Shown here piece by piece: positions 29,572 through 41,350 of a stretch of 64,000 nucleotides of DNA. A program made the position numbers and the translations under genes. Under the pieces are notes generated by a model, which saw nothing but the letters and a program-made list of their open reading frames with translations, was not told where the DNA came from and ran no database searches. The DNA is taken from the NCBI GenBank assembly GCA_907163375.1, contig CAJQUW010011531.1:124001-188000 (forward strand), in the 5' to 3' direction. The stretch comes from Prostheceraeus crozeri (taxonomy: Eukaryota > Platyhelminthes > Polycladida > Euryleptidae). Positions within the stretch are counted from its first letter, which is position 1. Each line of letters opens with the position of its first letter.

Positions 29572-30936
29572 CAGATTGTTTCATAAAAAATGGATCACTC
29601 TTAAACATCGCCTTAACTTCAACTTTGTCTAACTCCGCTAAACTTGAACGAATTTCTCTGAAATTTGGAAGATATGTCAGTTGTGCTTACTAATATCATT
29701 GTTGGAAATTTCAAGCATGAATATTGAGTTGTTTTCCTGTTATAGATAAAAAAGTAGTAGATAATTTGATCTTCATTTAGCAATGTTACACAAAATCATA
29801 CCTCACTCTTATAAAATTACATTTGTTTCCTTTGTTATGTAATATGTTGTTCTACAAGCCAAAATCTATCAAGCAAAACAAAAATAAAGAAAATCGGTCA
29901 ATCAGAGCTAGTATAGCACCATTATTCATCAACAATAATGTAACTGCTACATGTGATTAACTGGACTTCATGTTCCATAGCTTCCTGACTTCGTTGCGGT
30001 GGTGTTGGCAGCATTCCTGATTGCTTTCAGCTAGAAATCTATCTCTTACCGGTTGAAAACAATACAAAGTACAAATGAACAATAACGAGATCGCATTCAC
30101 AAAAGGCAAAGTGTCAGCCTTGCTAGAACTAGAGTTTTCTTTGCGAGCTATAAGCAAGCGACTAAATGTCCCTTACACAAATGTGCATCGATGGCATAAT
30201 GATGATTTTCGACTCTGTCGTAAAGAGGATTCTGGCCGTCCACGCAAAACATCCAAATGTAGAGACCGCCTAATTTTGAGATTTGTTAAAGTTGATCCAA
30301 GTCTCTCGTTAACTGAGATGGTTGCACTAGACTCGTCTATTTCTAAGTCCACTATTCGTAGAAGACTTCACATACAGCAAGGAACCATGAATTCTGAACG
30401 CTATGTGAATGTTTTACGAATGAACATTGGCCAAATGACAGATCAACTTGGTGATCCATCGACTTGGTTATTTATGGATGATAATGCTACGTGCCACAGG
30501 AGTAGTAGAGTCAACTTATGCAAGTCTCAATTAGGGCTTAGGACATTATCTTGGCCAGCTCGTTCTCCTGATCTGAATCCCATAGAAAATGTATGGAATA
30601 TTCTAAAACGTAACGTTCGTCGTTCACTGCTACCTACAGATGGCGTATCACAACTTACGTCACTGTTAAAAAGATAGTGGAGAAAGTTAGATCAGTCAAA
30701 AATCAACGATATCATCGAATCAATGCCTAGACGAATTGGTAATGTCATTGACAATAAGGGTAGGGCCACAAAATATTAGCTTCTTAAGAACCGTTACTGT
30801 ATCATAGATTATCAGATTATATAAGGACATTTAAATATATTAGGAACATGATATAACATGAAAAATGCTTTCTGTATCATACTTATGTTTTATTTAGTCA
30901 AATTTTAGGATGATCCACTTTTTATGAAACGGACTG
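29572..30936 (+). mobile_element. Tc1-like element inside the left Penelope arm
   Basis: Terminal inverted repeats share GTTTCATAAAAA and TGGATCA, begin with CAG and end with CTG, and are flanked by TA (29570-29571, 30937-30938), the Tc1/mariner target duplication. The sequences on both sides are contiguous in the uninterrupted right Penelope arm (about 32670-32690), which confirms the boundaries. Confidence 0.92.
30075..30677 (+). pseudogene. Tc1-like transposase with internal deletion
   Basis: A 200-residue open frame. The N-terminal paired-like helix-turn-helix region includes GRPRKTS. The C-terminal catalytic half has MDDNATCH (second Asp) and SPDLNPIENVWNILKR (Glu). Tc1 transposases are about 340 residues; here about 120 residues between RRRLHIQ and GTMNSERYVNVL are missing in frame, removing the first catalytic Asp. 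The element could only move in trans. A frame shift of similarity beyond 30677 shows the C-terminus is also altered. Confidence 0.88.
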
Positions 30937-31115
30937 TAAAATCGATTTCGCCGGTCCGGCCTGGTCACTTAGTACATAAACAAATCTTACTGATATAATA
31001 GAGATCAAATGCTAAATCATTTGAAATCATTTGAAATCATAGAACTTTAACATCTCAAAAATCAAAGAGATAGAAATAATAGAAATGAAGTCCTAGCACA
31101 GTATAGTGGTGAAAA

Positions 31116-31874
31116 TCAATTTCCACAGATAGTCACTGTCGGTACATTGGCCTGATTCCATTCGCTTTTGTTGTTCATTAATATTTTTGAGGCTTGTATG
31201 CTGTTTTTGATGTTAACGGCTTCCGATATTTGTCGTTTCATGGCGTTGTTGTGGTGTATGCTCTTTACATTTATCTTAAATTTCTGTTCTTGTTGCTCAT
31301 GTACCTCTTTACAATGTTTCCAAAGTACTGATCCTTCTTTCATTTCCTTGTATTGTTTCCAGTGTTCATTGCCTCTCAGCTTTGCAGTTCTTGCCGTCTC
31401 TCCAATGTAAACTCCCTCACAGCTTTCGCATATTATTTCATACGTGATTCCTTGTTCTTTACACTTCCCTTTGCCATCACTGTCGCATACGAAGCATTCA
31501 TTTTCGCTACATTTTGTTGCTTTGAATGGATCTGATTTTTGTAATTTTCGTTTCAATGTTTCTCCTGATTTCTCAATCACCTTTATTTTCACTCCACTCC
31601 TCTTTATTACTTTCTGACATTCTTTCTTTAATGTTGAGTTAGGCGTCGCCTGAATGAATAGGACACTATCATACTCATTTCTTTTATACCACTTTGTCTT
31701 TTTCTTTTGTTTTTCTCTATTTCTTTCCGATCGCTTCCATGCTCTTGGTCGGTATAGTGTTCTGGTTCCGTTTCTGTCATCTTCGAGCAATTTATTGTAT
31801 GCATTCAATGCCGATTTCGTTATTTCTGTTCTGAATTTTTTTTTGTATCCAGAATATTGTAGTCTTTTGTTCAT
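31116..31874 (-). pseudogene. Penelope-like element: GIY-YIG endonuclease domain, left copy
   Basis: A 252-residue C-terminal fragment. After a basic linker there is a CFVC zinc-binding pair (C127, C130), then the GIY-YIG nuclease core: GITYEI (142-147), YIGET (156-160), R168 and an EH pair (170-171). These are features of the endonuclease that Penelope elements carry after their reverse transcriptase. No RT portion remains, so the copy is 5' truncated, but the endonuclease frame is intact. Confidence 0.87.
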
Positions 31875-31892
31875 TTCTGTTATATTTTTTTA

Positions 31893-32500
31893 GAAATAGA
31901 GAAAAACAAAAGAAAAAGACAAAGTGGTATAAAAGAAATGAGTATGATAGTGTCCTATTCATTCAGGCGACGCCTAACTCAACATTAAAGAAAGAATGTC
32001 AGAAAGTAATAAAGAGGAGTGGAGTGAAAATAAAGGTGATTGAGAAATCAGGAGAAACATTGAAACGAAAATTACAAAAATCAGATCCATTCAAAGCAAC
32101 AAAATGTAGCGAAAATGAATGCTTCGTATGCGACAGTGATGGCAAAGGGAAGTGTAAAGAACAAGGAATCACGTATGAAATAATATGCGAAAGCTGTGAG
32201 GGAGTTTACATTGGAGAGACGGCAAGAACTGCAAAGCTGAGAGGCAATGAACACTGGAAACAATACAAGGAAATGAAAGAAGGATCAGTACTTTGGAAAC
32301 ATTGTAAAGAGGTACATGAGCAACAAGAACAGAAATTTAAGATAAATGTAAAGAGCATACACCACAACAACGCCATGAAACGACAAATATCGGAAGCCGT
32401 TAACATCAAAAACAGCATACAAGCCTCAAAAATATTAATGAACAACAAAAGCGAATGGAATCAGGCCAATGTACCGACAGTGACTATCTGTGGAAATTGA
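31893..32500 (+). pseudogene. Penelope-like element: GIY-YIG endonuclease domain, right copy
   Basis: Inverted copy of the left one, starting about 50 codons later in the protein. It is identical through the nuclease domain to the same stop codon. Having no start of its own and no RT, it is a truncated copy. Confidence 0.85.
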
Positions 32501-32925
32501 TTTTCACCACTATACTGTGCTAGGACTTCATTTCTATTATTTCTATCTCTTTGATTTTTGAGATGTTAAAGTTCTATGATTTCAAATGATTTCAAATGAT
32601 TTAGCATTTGATCTCTATTATATCAGTAAGATTTGTTTATGTACTAAGTGACCAGGCCGGACCGGCGAAATCGATTTTAGTATAATAATTTTGTGCGTTG
32701 AAAGACTTGTTTAGTTATTATTATTTAATATATTTTACCCAATAAGACTTGTAGTCTGTTGTACATGTAATGCACGATTTTCGACTTTAAAATGCACGTT
32801 ATTCTGTAAGTTCAGCAAACGAGAAAGACACTCTCTTTACTTGATCGATTTAATAAAATGATGAAAAATGTCTGATGCAGTTGGACATGCAACCGGACTT
32901 CATTTGCAACATACAATGCACTTAC

Positions 32926-33147
32926 CTCTGGGTTATATCTGGATACTTTCACTACATGAGGCTTTGGACTAAGTGATTCTGGGTTTTCATCCAGAAACTC
33001 TCGCAGTTTAGATTCGAGACTACTTAGTGCTGTCTCACTGATGGACGTATCGATAAATGGGTCAATTTGCATAGACGATATTCGATCATCTTCCTTATCG
33101 AGGTTTTCCTGGATCTGATCAGTCGCAATAGCTGTTCGCTGCATTGT
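32926..33147 (-). CDS. Internal exon of a host gene (cyclic-nucleotide-binding-like protein)
   Basis: A minus-strand 222-bp segment, exactly 74 codons. A TTTCAG acceptor (complement of 33148-33153) and a consensus GAG|GTAAGT donor (complement of 32920-32928) bound it. It is open in phase 0, begins TMQRTAIATD and ends VSRYNPE. Phase agrees with the exon at 36622-36960, which would precede it across a 3.5-kb intron. The residues are polar and helical; I do not recognise the segment itself. Confidence 0.6.
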
Positions 33148-33689
33148 CTGAAATTTAATAGCAATGAAATGAACTCTGAAGATTTCTTTATCTTGAAGCT
33201 CATAAAACAAAATTGATTTGTATATGTGATTAATAAGTTATGATGCTATCAATAATACGATAACTAGATATTCGCATAAGCACACGCAGTGCGGAAGAAG
33301 ATAATACGATAAAGTTATTGCACAGTCATTCTGATTCAATCTATCCACGAACGAATATCATGTTTCACAGTCACCATGTCACCTTGAATGTATATAATGC
33401 CATAATAAGGATGAGTTCAGCCGTCTAGGCTTCTCTGTAGAAGTAGAGAAGACCTTAATGATGTTTTGACCAAGTGCCTGTAGGAATTTTTAGGTCTCCC
33501 TGTCTTCAAACAGCTACTTGTTTCAGATATTGAATAATGTCCATGAAATAACACCATTCAGCTAGAAATTATCCAATAAATCTGAAAGTAAATTCAAAGG
33601 TATGGTTTTTTTGCTTTTTATGTGATCAAATTGAAATTCATGAGTTTTTATGCTGTAATTTTCGCCTCGCGCAAGACATCAAATTTCAA

Positions 33690-35805
33690 AATCTGTTTAC
33701 ATTCTTTTGAAGGATGTGATAGGACAGGAGAGCTCAATATGTTGATGCTTATTCTGTCTCATTCCTTAATTATCTCGAGACTAATGACTTGCAACCAAAA
33801 TACTAACTATGATATATTAGTGATATTATGGCAAATTATTCGAAAAACTGGACAATATTGTCCTCTGATCTGCAGATCACGGTATCTCATTCAATCCTTC
33901 CAAAATCAAGACTTTAAACATTCAAACATCTTCTACTTTGCAAGTATGATGCTTTTCAGAAAAGACATTTTGATCTTTATCGTCACTATAAGAGCGAAGT
34001 GAAAACCGAGATTGAACAATCAAAGAAAAAGTGGAAAAAGCAAATCTGAAATCTAAGAAAAATGGACTTTGGAAAATCACCAAACAATTAAACAGTGGTA
34101 GCATTGACACGAACTGTCTCCAGGGCCAATTTCTCTCGAAATATTATTCTTCATTGGTCTCTGCAGATGAAGTAAACAACTACTTCTATTCTCTCTTTTC
34201 TGAAGCCCCGAATTGAAACGCTATCATATCAAACTTGCCAACTGATGATAATGCGTGGCACATTGATGTACCTGTACCCATGCCATACAAGTACAGTTGA
34301 TCATAAAAAACGGACCACCTAAAATATGCCAAACTTCAATCGATTCTCCTGCCTTTCAGTTTCCTTTTACATTGACAAGCCATACACCATTCGAGAGCTT
34401 GTGTCCTCAGCTTTTCAATGAGCCACTATACATCTGTATATGTCATTGTACAAGGTGGAAAGAGGTCGAAATGTGAAAATCGCCACAAAGTTGTGTAATT
34501 TGTGTACAAGAAAAGCAGATAGTAGCGATAAATTATCATCTTCTTTTCTAAGGAATGTGCTCCTATTTTAGCTGAACCTATGACTCACTTATTCGCCCTT
34601 TCCATTCAAGAAAGTGAAATGCCATTACTATGGAAATCAGCTGATGTTGTCGCTGTTCCGGAACGTAAGTTTGCCTCTTTAGACGATTTGAGACCAATAT
34701 CTTTACATATCTTTACTTCCTCACTTTTATAGGATTCTCGAAAGAATTATTCTAGATTCGATAGAGACTACTCTCATCGCATCTTATGGTGAATCACAAT
34801 TTGGATTTCGGCCCGGATCTGGTATCTTAATGGCACAAATCGCTTTAACTGATTTTATTACCTCGAAACTTGATGAAGCTGATTATCTCGGTGTGATTAT
34901 CATGTCTTTTGACTTAAGTAGATCTTTTGACCGTTTACAACATGATAGCCTGGTACAGTCGTTGAGTCGAATTGGTCTTCCAGTGAGTTTCGTTAAATGG
35001 TGAACAAATTACTTTCAGATGAGAACGCAACATGTTTGACTACAAAACATAAGAAATTCAGTCGCGATCGTAGCGTCTGGTGTGCCTCAAGACTCCATCC
35101 TCGTACCATATTTGTTTGCATGTCACATGGGCTCACTATCATCTACGAATTCACGCTAATTCACGAATCTTCAAATACGCTGACGACTGTTCCTATTTCT
35201 CGTAATCCAAATCCTGATATTCATTGCATACTACGAAGTGAAATATGTCATATGAGAGATTGATGCTACGATAATGGACTTGCTTTAAATGATCAAAAAG
35301 CAAAGGTGATGTTAGTTCGCAAAGGAATTACTTTGACGATAAATGATGTTGAATTGGAGCCAGAGCTTAAGATCTCGTGAGTGACGTTCCAAGAGAATCT
35401 GAAATGGGATCGACACATCGACACTATTTCCAAAATTACCTCACGCAGAGTGTACCTAATAGGAACATTGAAGAGGATTCCTCATGTAACAAACTATGAT
35501 TTGGTACATTATAAGTGTGCTAGAGTACAACAGCCAGATCTTTGTAGGAACGACAGCAAAAAATATTTTTACGTTGGACTCAATTCAACGTCGTTGCCAT
35601 AGCATAATCTGCTCATTTGACTGTAAGTGCAATATTCTTAATGATTTATCTAGACGTAGAGAGATGCTATCTTTGAAAACTTTACGAGAGATTCTTGACC
35701 CAAGAAGTATTATTCATCATCTTGCTCTAAAATGCTCCTTGTCTGAGTTCACGTGGAATTGTCCTTCACCATTGCTCTCCTCTTTAGGTAATATATACTC
35801 GTAGA
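33690..35805 (+). pseudogene. LINE (CR1/L2-like) ORF2 relic
   Basis: In shifting frames one can follow the pre-RT region (KKKWKKQ, LWKITKQLN), the RT blocks QFGFRPGSG, SFDLSRSFDRL, SGVPQ and KYADD (35173-35187), and a C-terminal segment QRRCHSIICSFDCKC. The same C-terminal signature appears in the short LINE tail at about 51.0 kb. Clade is likely CR1/L2 but not proven. Many stops and indels; inactive. From 35806 to 36620 nothing is supported. Confidence 0.8.
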
Positions 35806-36621
35806 TGAAGTACTCTTGCTTTGCCTGCATCTCATTGACTCAATTTATAGTTCTCTCCGTTTCCTGAGCCAATAGTAGGCAAGTAACTAACTGAAACGTG
35901 AAAATTCTACTTTTCTGCCAATTATATCAAGAATGTTTGTTATTGTTTACGTATGCAGTTTGATAGCAACGATAGTTAATACCTTCATAGTAAAAATGTA
36001 CAATTTATGGTCATACTTTCATTAAGCAATCGAAGTATGAACAAATATACTCATCGATATACAGGATGGATATATACATATAGATTACACGGATAAATGT
36101 AGATGATATTCGAGGGGTTTAGTGGCATAGCCTATAATCAAATGTCTTTGATCTGAGCCCACAAGTTTTTGCAAACATTGAAAATTCGCTTATCCGGTTC
36201 TTTCACTGACGTGTTGGGTTTTAACATCCGAATAATCGAAGCACTGTATCACAACATAATATACATGTAACAAAGTATATGACAGAAGAACGAAACAGAA
36301 AGTTTCGAAATGTTTGGGCTCCTAATTTATTTTACTTAGAGATGATCTGATGCTTCTTTACTTATATGCATGAGCAATGCTAATAATAGGAATTTGAATT
36401 CCATGTCAAACAATTAGACCTCGTCCTACTTGGTTAACCTGGTTTGGTAGTGGGTTAAAAGTCCACCGAGCACACATACATGGTAATTTGATTTTACATT
36501 TATTCATTTCATTAATTTTAAATTGTTTATCGTGTAAAACAATGTTGATCAGTAAAGTGAGAATAAAAGTTGCATCACATGGTTGACGATGGATCTTGTC
36601 CTGTTTTATCGCACCACTCAC

Positions 36622-36960
36622 TTTGCCAGGGCCACGTTGAAGTGCTCGATTCGCTTTTCTACGAAGTTTCTCTTGGACGCGAATATAATGAAAGACGGTT
36701 CCAGGTCCTGTTTGATCTACCAAAGGACCCCATTTGGGCAAAATAAATTTACTTGCATTGTTGGTACTACTCATCTCTTTGTTCCTACTGTGCAAATTGC
36801 TTTCTCCCACAACAATTGATTCAGACGATCCAGATATTATTTGGTTGCTGTCCACTTGTAAACGCTGACGCATGACGTGAAAAAGTCGGCTTTGATCCCC
36901 GGTCCTAGAAATCCATGTTTCAACTCGACGTAACGCATTTGATCGCATCTTCCGTATCGC
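36622..36960 (-). CDS. Internal exon of the cyclic-nucleotide-binding-like host gene
   Basis: A minus-strand 339-bp segment (113 codons) with a strong acceptor TTCTTTTCAG (complement of 36961 onward) and an AAA|GTGAGT donor (complement of 36616-36624). Phase is 0 at both ends. It reads AIRKMRSNALRRVETWISR and later KWGPLVDQTGPG and VQEKLRRKANRAL. The start follows naturally on the exon at 53239-53378, which ends LIAKRTPQ: in cyclic-nucleotide-binding-domain proteins a helix of this kind follows the domain. The upstream intron is ~16.3 kb. Confidence 0.68.
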
Positions 36961-38210
36961 CTGAAAAGAATAACAATCCTTCGTTTACGCAAATAAACAC
37001 ACAACGCATAATTTGAAAGAAAGTGAGGTAAGCCCTACTTAATCCGAATATTTCATAAATAAAGCTTGCTGCAAGCTGTTACATCTTGTATTACATGTCA
37101 TGAGCTTTCTAATAATTGCTGTGATCCCAGTGCTTGAAGTGATGGTGCATTCCAAATATCAAGAATTTTGATAAATTCTAGCGAATTCCCCCTGGCCCTT
37201 GTTCTTCTCCATCGCCCGAGAGACTTTCTTCGTCGCGGACAGTGAGGAACAGTAGCCCTCGCCTCAACTCTTATAGAAGACCTGAACAGCATAAGTTTAT
37301 CCCCTCACTAAGCAATCTCACTCCCCTCTCATCTTTTATCACAGCGCGTGCACGCAATTTGTAATCTTTCGACGGAAATTATCGTCATATTTTGCGTCAA
37401 ATACATGCATGCATTATTTTTTTCAGTGTATGAAGGGTAATCCATTGCATCCACTATCAGCTTCCCAATTAACAAAGTTTGACAGGTTTCAGCATTTCAT
37501 CGGCATAATGCTTGTAGGCAGCATTGGCCAGCTACAAAATACAAATATCAACAAGATCTGGCAGGTTTACCGGATATTCATAGGAAAAGACAAGCTACAA
37601 GACAAGTTTTTCAAAGTCTTTTATAAAGCAAAAGCAAAAATTAGGCATGAGGATGTGGGTTTGATTTTTTCCACACGCCCATAGGTTGTTATGTAAATGT
37701 AATTTAGCATTCATGATAGCATTTGAATTCTTCGAAGGAATATATTGTGTCAGCCTATAGGAAGCGTTAAACCTTCTTAAGGACGGGGACTTTGGCCCGC
37801 GTCGCATTTTGCGGTGGTTCTTTTCATTCTCAACCGCGTGATCTAGGCTTTTGTGACATGAAGTGATGGTGTATTTTTATACTAATCTTCAAATTTCGAA
37901 TGAGTCAGCCCACTAGAAGTTGATATTTATAAAATATTTGAAAAATTACTATGATTTATCTGTCCATGCCTGCTATTACTTCTATTGTCTATGACTTCAT
38001 ACATGGATATCTAGATATATCTAGATATAGATATCTTTTTTTTAATATATATCTTGATGTGAATTTAGATTTTATTCTGCAAATCATTCACTTGCTGCCT
38101 AATGATAGCTACAGCAGAAATATATTACACTGATTAGCAATTATAGATAAATTCTACCATTTTACTTGGCTCTTTCCAATCTCTGAAAAATATCTCAACT
38201 ATTGAAGAAG
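36961..38210. other. Intron sequence, no gene supported
   Basis: Open frames on both strands here lack similarity or splice context. A (TA)n run lies at about 38216-38240, just before the Gypsy relic. Confidence 0.4.
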
Positions 38211-38245
38211 TATGCTGATATATATATATATATATATATTTAGTA

Positions 38246-40549
38246 TGACTAAACATGACATTGGTTGTACTTCACTAGTCAGTCATGAAATTGATACAGG
38301 AGATAAAAAGTCAATAGCTTGCGCTTACAGAATGATACCAAAAGGACTTGAAAGCAAAGTGGAAAGCATGATAAGAGATTTCGAGATTATAGGTGTGATT
38401 CGTCCAAGCACTTCACCATTGAACGCACCCCTGGCAGTCGTGCCAAAGAAAAATGGAGATATTCGCCTAACAGTTGATTATTGAAAATTGAATTCAATTA
38501 CAGAGCGATCTATCTTTCTTATTCCCAATACTAGTGAGTCGCTCGACACCTTAAGTGGTTCAGTTTTCCATGCACACATTGGACCTTTCATCAGGCTATT
38601 ACAATATTCCAATGAACAAAAATGATATCATGAAAACTGCTTTTAGTGCAAAGACAAATCATTACGAATTTTTACTCATGCCGATTGGACTATCCACGGC
38701 TCCAGCAACATTTCAAAAAATAATTGAAATTATCTCCTGATAAATGGAAATTTATGCAAAATCTGGTGTCATATTTGGGCTTCACAATATCAAAAGAAGG
38801 TACACTAACAGATCCAAGCAAAATTAAGAAAATCACATCTTGGCCAACTCCAACGTGTGTGGAAGATTTGCGATCCTTTCTTGGGCTCTGCGGGTATTAT
38901 GGAAGGTTCATTGAAGACTACGATAAGTTGGCGAATCGTTAGGAAAACCTTTGTGGCGTAGTATGGAATAAAAAGTCAAAGTCAATGAGTAAATGTACTT
39001 TGCAACTTAATCCAGTGCAAGATGAAGTCCTCGTGAAATTGAAACATGCTTTAACAAGTGCTCCAGTAATATCCTTTCCAACTAATGAAGGAACTTACAT
39101 TTTAGGCACAAATGCCTCTCATGAAGCGATAGTCAGTGTCCTCTCACAAGTGCAAAATGGCGTTGAAAAGGTTTTATCATAGGGTTCAAAGAAACTTTCA
39201 CAGACACAAAAGAAATATTGCATTACTAGAAAAGAATTGTATGCCGTCTGTTATTTCGTGAATCACTTTAACCATTGTCTTTTGGGACGACGATTCATTT
39301 TCAGGATTGATCATGGAGTTTTATGTTGGATGCTAGACTGGTGTGATCCTAACACATCTCAGTATTGTAGCTGGAAGGAAAACCTGGAAATTTACGATGT
39401 GGAGATTCACCCTATCGACCAGGGGCACAGCAAGTCAATGCGGATGCATTATCACGGCTGCCCTCGTGCGAACAGTGTGAGTTAAAGTACGAAGACCTAA
39501 AAAGAAGAGAAACGTAAATATTGTGAGCAATGATAAAAGATGCGAAGTATTCTGTCGGCGCATGCTGTCATATGAAAGTGAAATTTTTCAGGAACAGGAT
39601 GAGAACTTGAAATAAATGATGAAGTTGATGAAGAATAGGACAATCCATGAACAAGGTCCTAATGAAATAACAATCACAGATGAAGAATGCAACATCTACT
39701 ATGGAAATTAAGGCATGGACTACGACTGCGTAGTGGCCGTTCTTGGTTGACAAGAATGACATTTATCGATTTTTGGTTCCTAAGCCGGATAGGATGAAAT
39801 TAGTGAAAATGATTCATGAGAATTTTGCACATGTCGGTATAAGGAAAAAACTTAAACGATTTTCTGACACCTACTATTGGCCGAATATGGACTTTGATGT
39901 GCGTTTGGTAGTTAGATCCTGCAAACGTAAACGATGTGCAGAACGTAAATCAGCACCTATAAAGTCACATGAGTAAGACCATCCTAATACTTGATTTCCA
40001 TTTGAGAAAATTTCTGTAGATGTCGCAGCTCCTCTACAAGCTACTCATACTGGTAAACGCCATCTTTTGGGAATAATTGACAATTTTTCGCGATACCCGG
40101 TATTAGTGCCCATGCGAAGTGTTGCAGCAGCTACAATAGCTCAAGCGATTTTCACGCGTTGGATTTCTTTGTTTGGAGCACCTAATGTAATGTCTCACTC
40201 AGATAGAGGCACTGAATTTGAGAATGAACTAATGGAGGAACTTTGTAAACTTTTGGGTGTGAGGAAATCACGATCTTCCCCTTATTATCCAGAGGGAGAT
40301 AGTATGATTGAGAGACTTTTTCGGACAGTCAAAGACAAGATTTCTGCAACCGCCAAATCTTTAAACAAAGGATGGATAGATATCATACCTACAGTCGAAA
40401 TGTCCTTACAAAGCTCAATCCAAGAAACTACCAAGCTTACGCATTTTGAAGTATTATTTCGGAAAAGGATGATGACACCATTTTCGAATATGAATGAAAA
40501 ATCTGAGTATCATAATCAATATGGAAGAAAACTCCGAGTAGACAGCTAG
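38246..40549 (+). pseudogene. Ty3/Gypsy retrotransposon pol relic
   Basis: Segments occur in canonical order: RT (PKKNGDIRLTVDY, then LDLSSGYYNIPM and TAPATFQK), the post-RT thumb (LVSYLGFTISKEG, SFLGLCGYYGRFI), RNase H (LGTNASHEAIVSVLSQ), the integrase zinc region (HENFAHVGIRKKL, then CKRKRCAERK) and the integrase core (SDRGTEFENELM, and YPEGDSMIERLFRT with its Glu). The part of RT that holds the YxDD box is absent: an in-place deletion joins FQK to KLSPDKW at about 38720. Stops and shifts occur throughout. No LTRs or gag were recognised. Confidence 0.9.
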
Positions 40550-41143
40550 TTTACTGATATGTAACCCATGAGAAGATATGAAATATGCCTATGCCCAATC
40601 TCAGATCCAATACCATAGATCTATGTTTTTTTGGACAGAAATCAGTAAATTGTATTTAATTCTTTCACAAAACGGAGTGATATCACCAGCCAAGTAATAA
40701 TAAAATGACACAAAAGTTATCACGAGGTAAAAGAGAAGCAAAAAAACTTGGTAAATTAGCTAGAAAAATTCTCAAAAAATACGGAATCACGCTTTACGGA
40801 AGTTGTTATGGCTGTTGCGTTACCTCGAACAATAGCGAGACATATTCGTTGCGCCAACCATGCCTTCTGACGCTGACTGACGCCAGTGGATATCATCAGG
40901 CGATTTCCAATGTCCCCTATGACGCGGGTTGAATTTGGACCCCAGACCCCCGACGTCTCAAAGACAAGAGGCTCAAAAAATAGTCATTACTTAGGGACGC
41001 GTATCTTTGGCGTTTGTTTCCCTCAGCTGTTGCTGCAGCAGATTCGGGGGTAAGACACGTGCTGTTGATGTTAGACTGGCAGAAAGTGTCCACCACTGTA
41101 ACATCCTAAATCAGTGATCGACCTGATTTGTACGTGAAAGATG

Positions 41144-41350
41144 TCAGTCCATCAGGACTCTTGCCGTCTTCTCTGTCGAGACCTGATGGTTCCAACACAG
41201 CTGGGATTCTAGCGGAACAAAGGGCTCTCTGATTATGTCGTTGATGGCAGCATGACGTGGTATTCGACCGGCACTGAATTTGCAGGACAGAGGATGGTAA
41301 CCAAGCTCATCGACTTTTTGACCACAACGACAACATTGAGGCTCGCACAC
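41144..41350 (-). pseudogene. Retroelement C-terminal fragment (Cys/His motif)
   Basis: Minus-strand frame reading CRCGQKVDELGYHPLSCKFSAGR and HAAINDII. I recognise this C-x-C-G...H-x-LSC pattern from the C-terminal end of a common invertebrate retroelement reverse-transcriptase protein. Only about 65 residues remain, inside the segment that interrupts the left palindrome arm. A plus-strand basic frame at 40705-40932 in the same segment is unidentified. Confidence 0.55.

Larger units (their letters stand above)
29456..32745. mobile_element. Head-to-head pair of Penelope-like elements
   Basis: The insertion is flanked by a 12-bp direct duplication GACTTGTAGTCT (29444-29455 and 32746-32757). 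Inside are two near-identical 3' halves of a Penelope-like element in inverted orientation, meeting at about 31890. The left copy reads on the minus strand, the right on the plus strand, and both 3' tails match (30937-31115 plus 29503-29571 against 32501-32745). The left copy keeps about 165 bp more at its 5' side and is interrupted by a Tc1 element. Head-to-head 5'-truncated pairs are a known outcome of Penelope insertion. Confidence 0.85.

Noticed and set aside
37098-37292. Possible extra host exon on the minus strand after a TTCAG acceptor
   Set aside because: The neighbouring exons already join in phase without it, and no donor is visible at its end.
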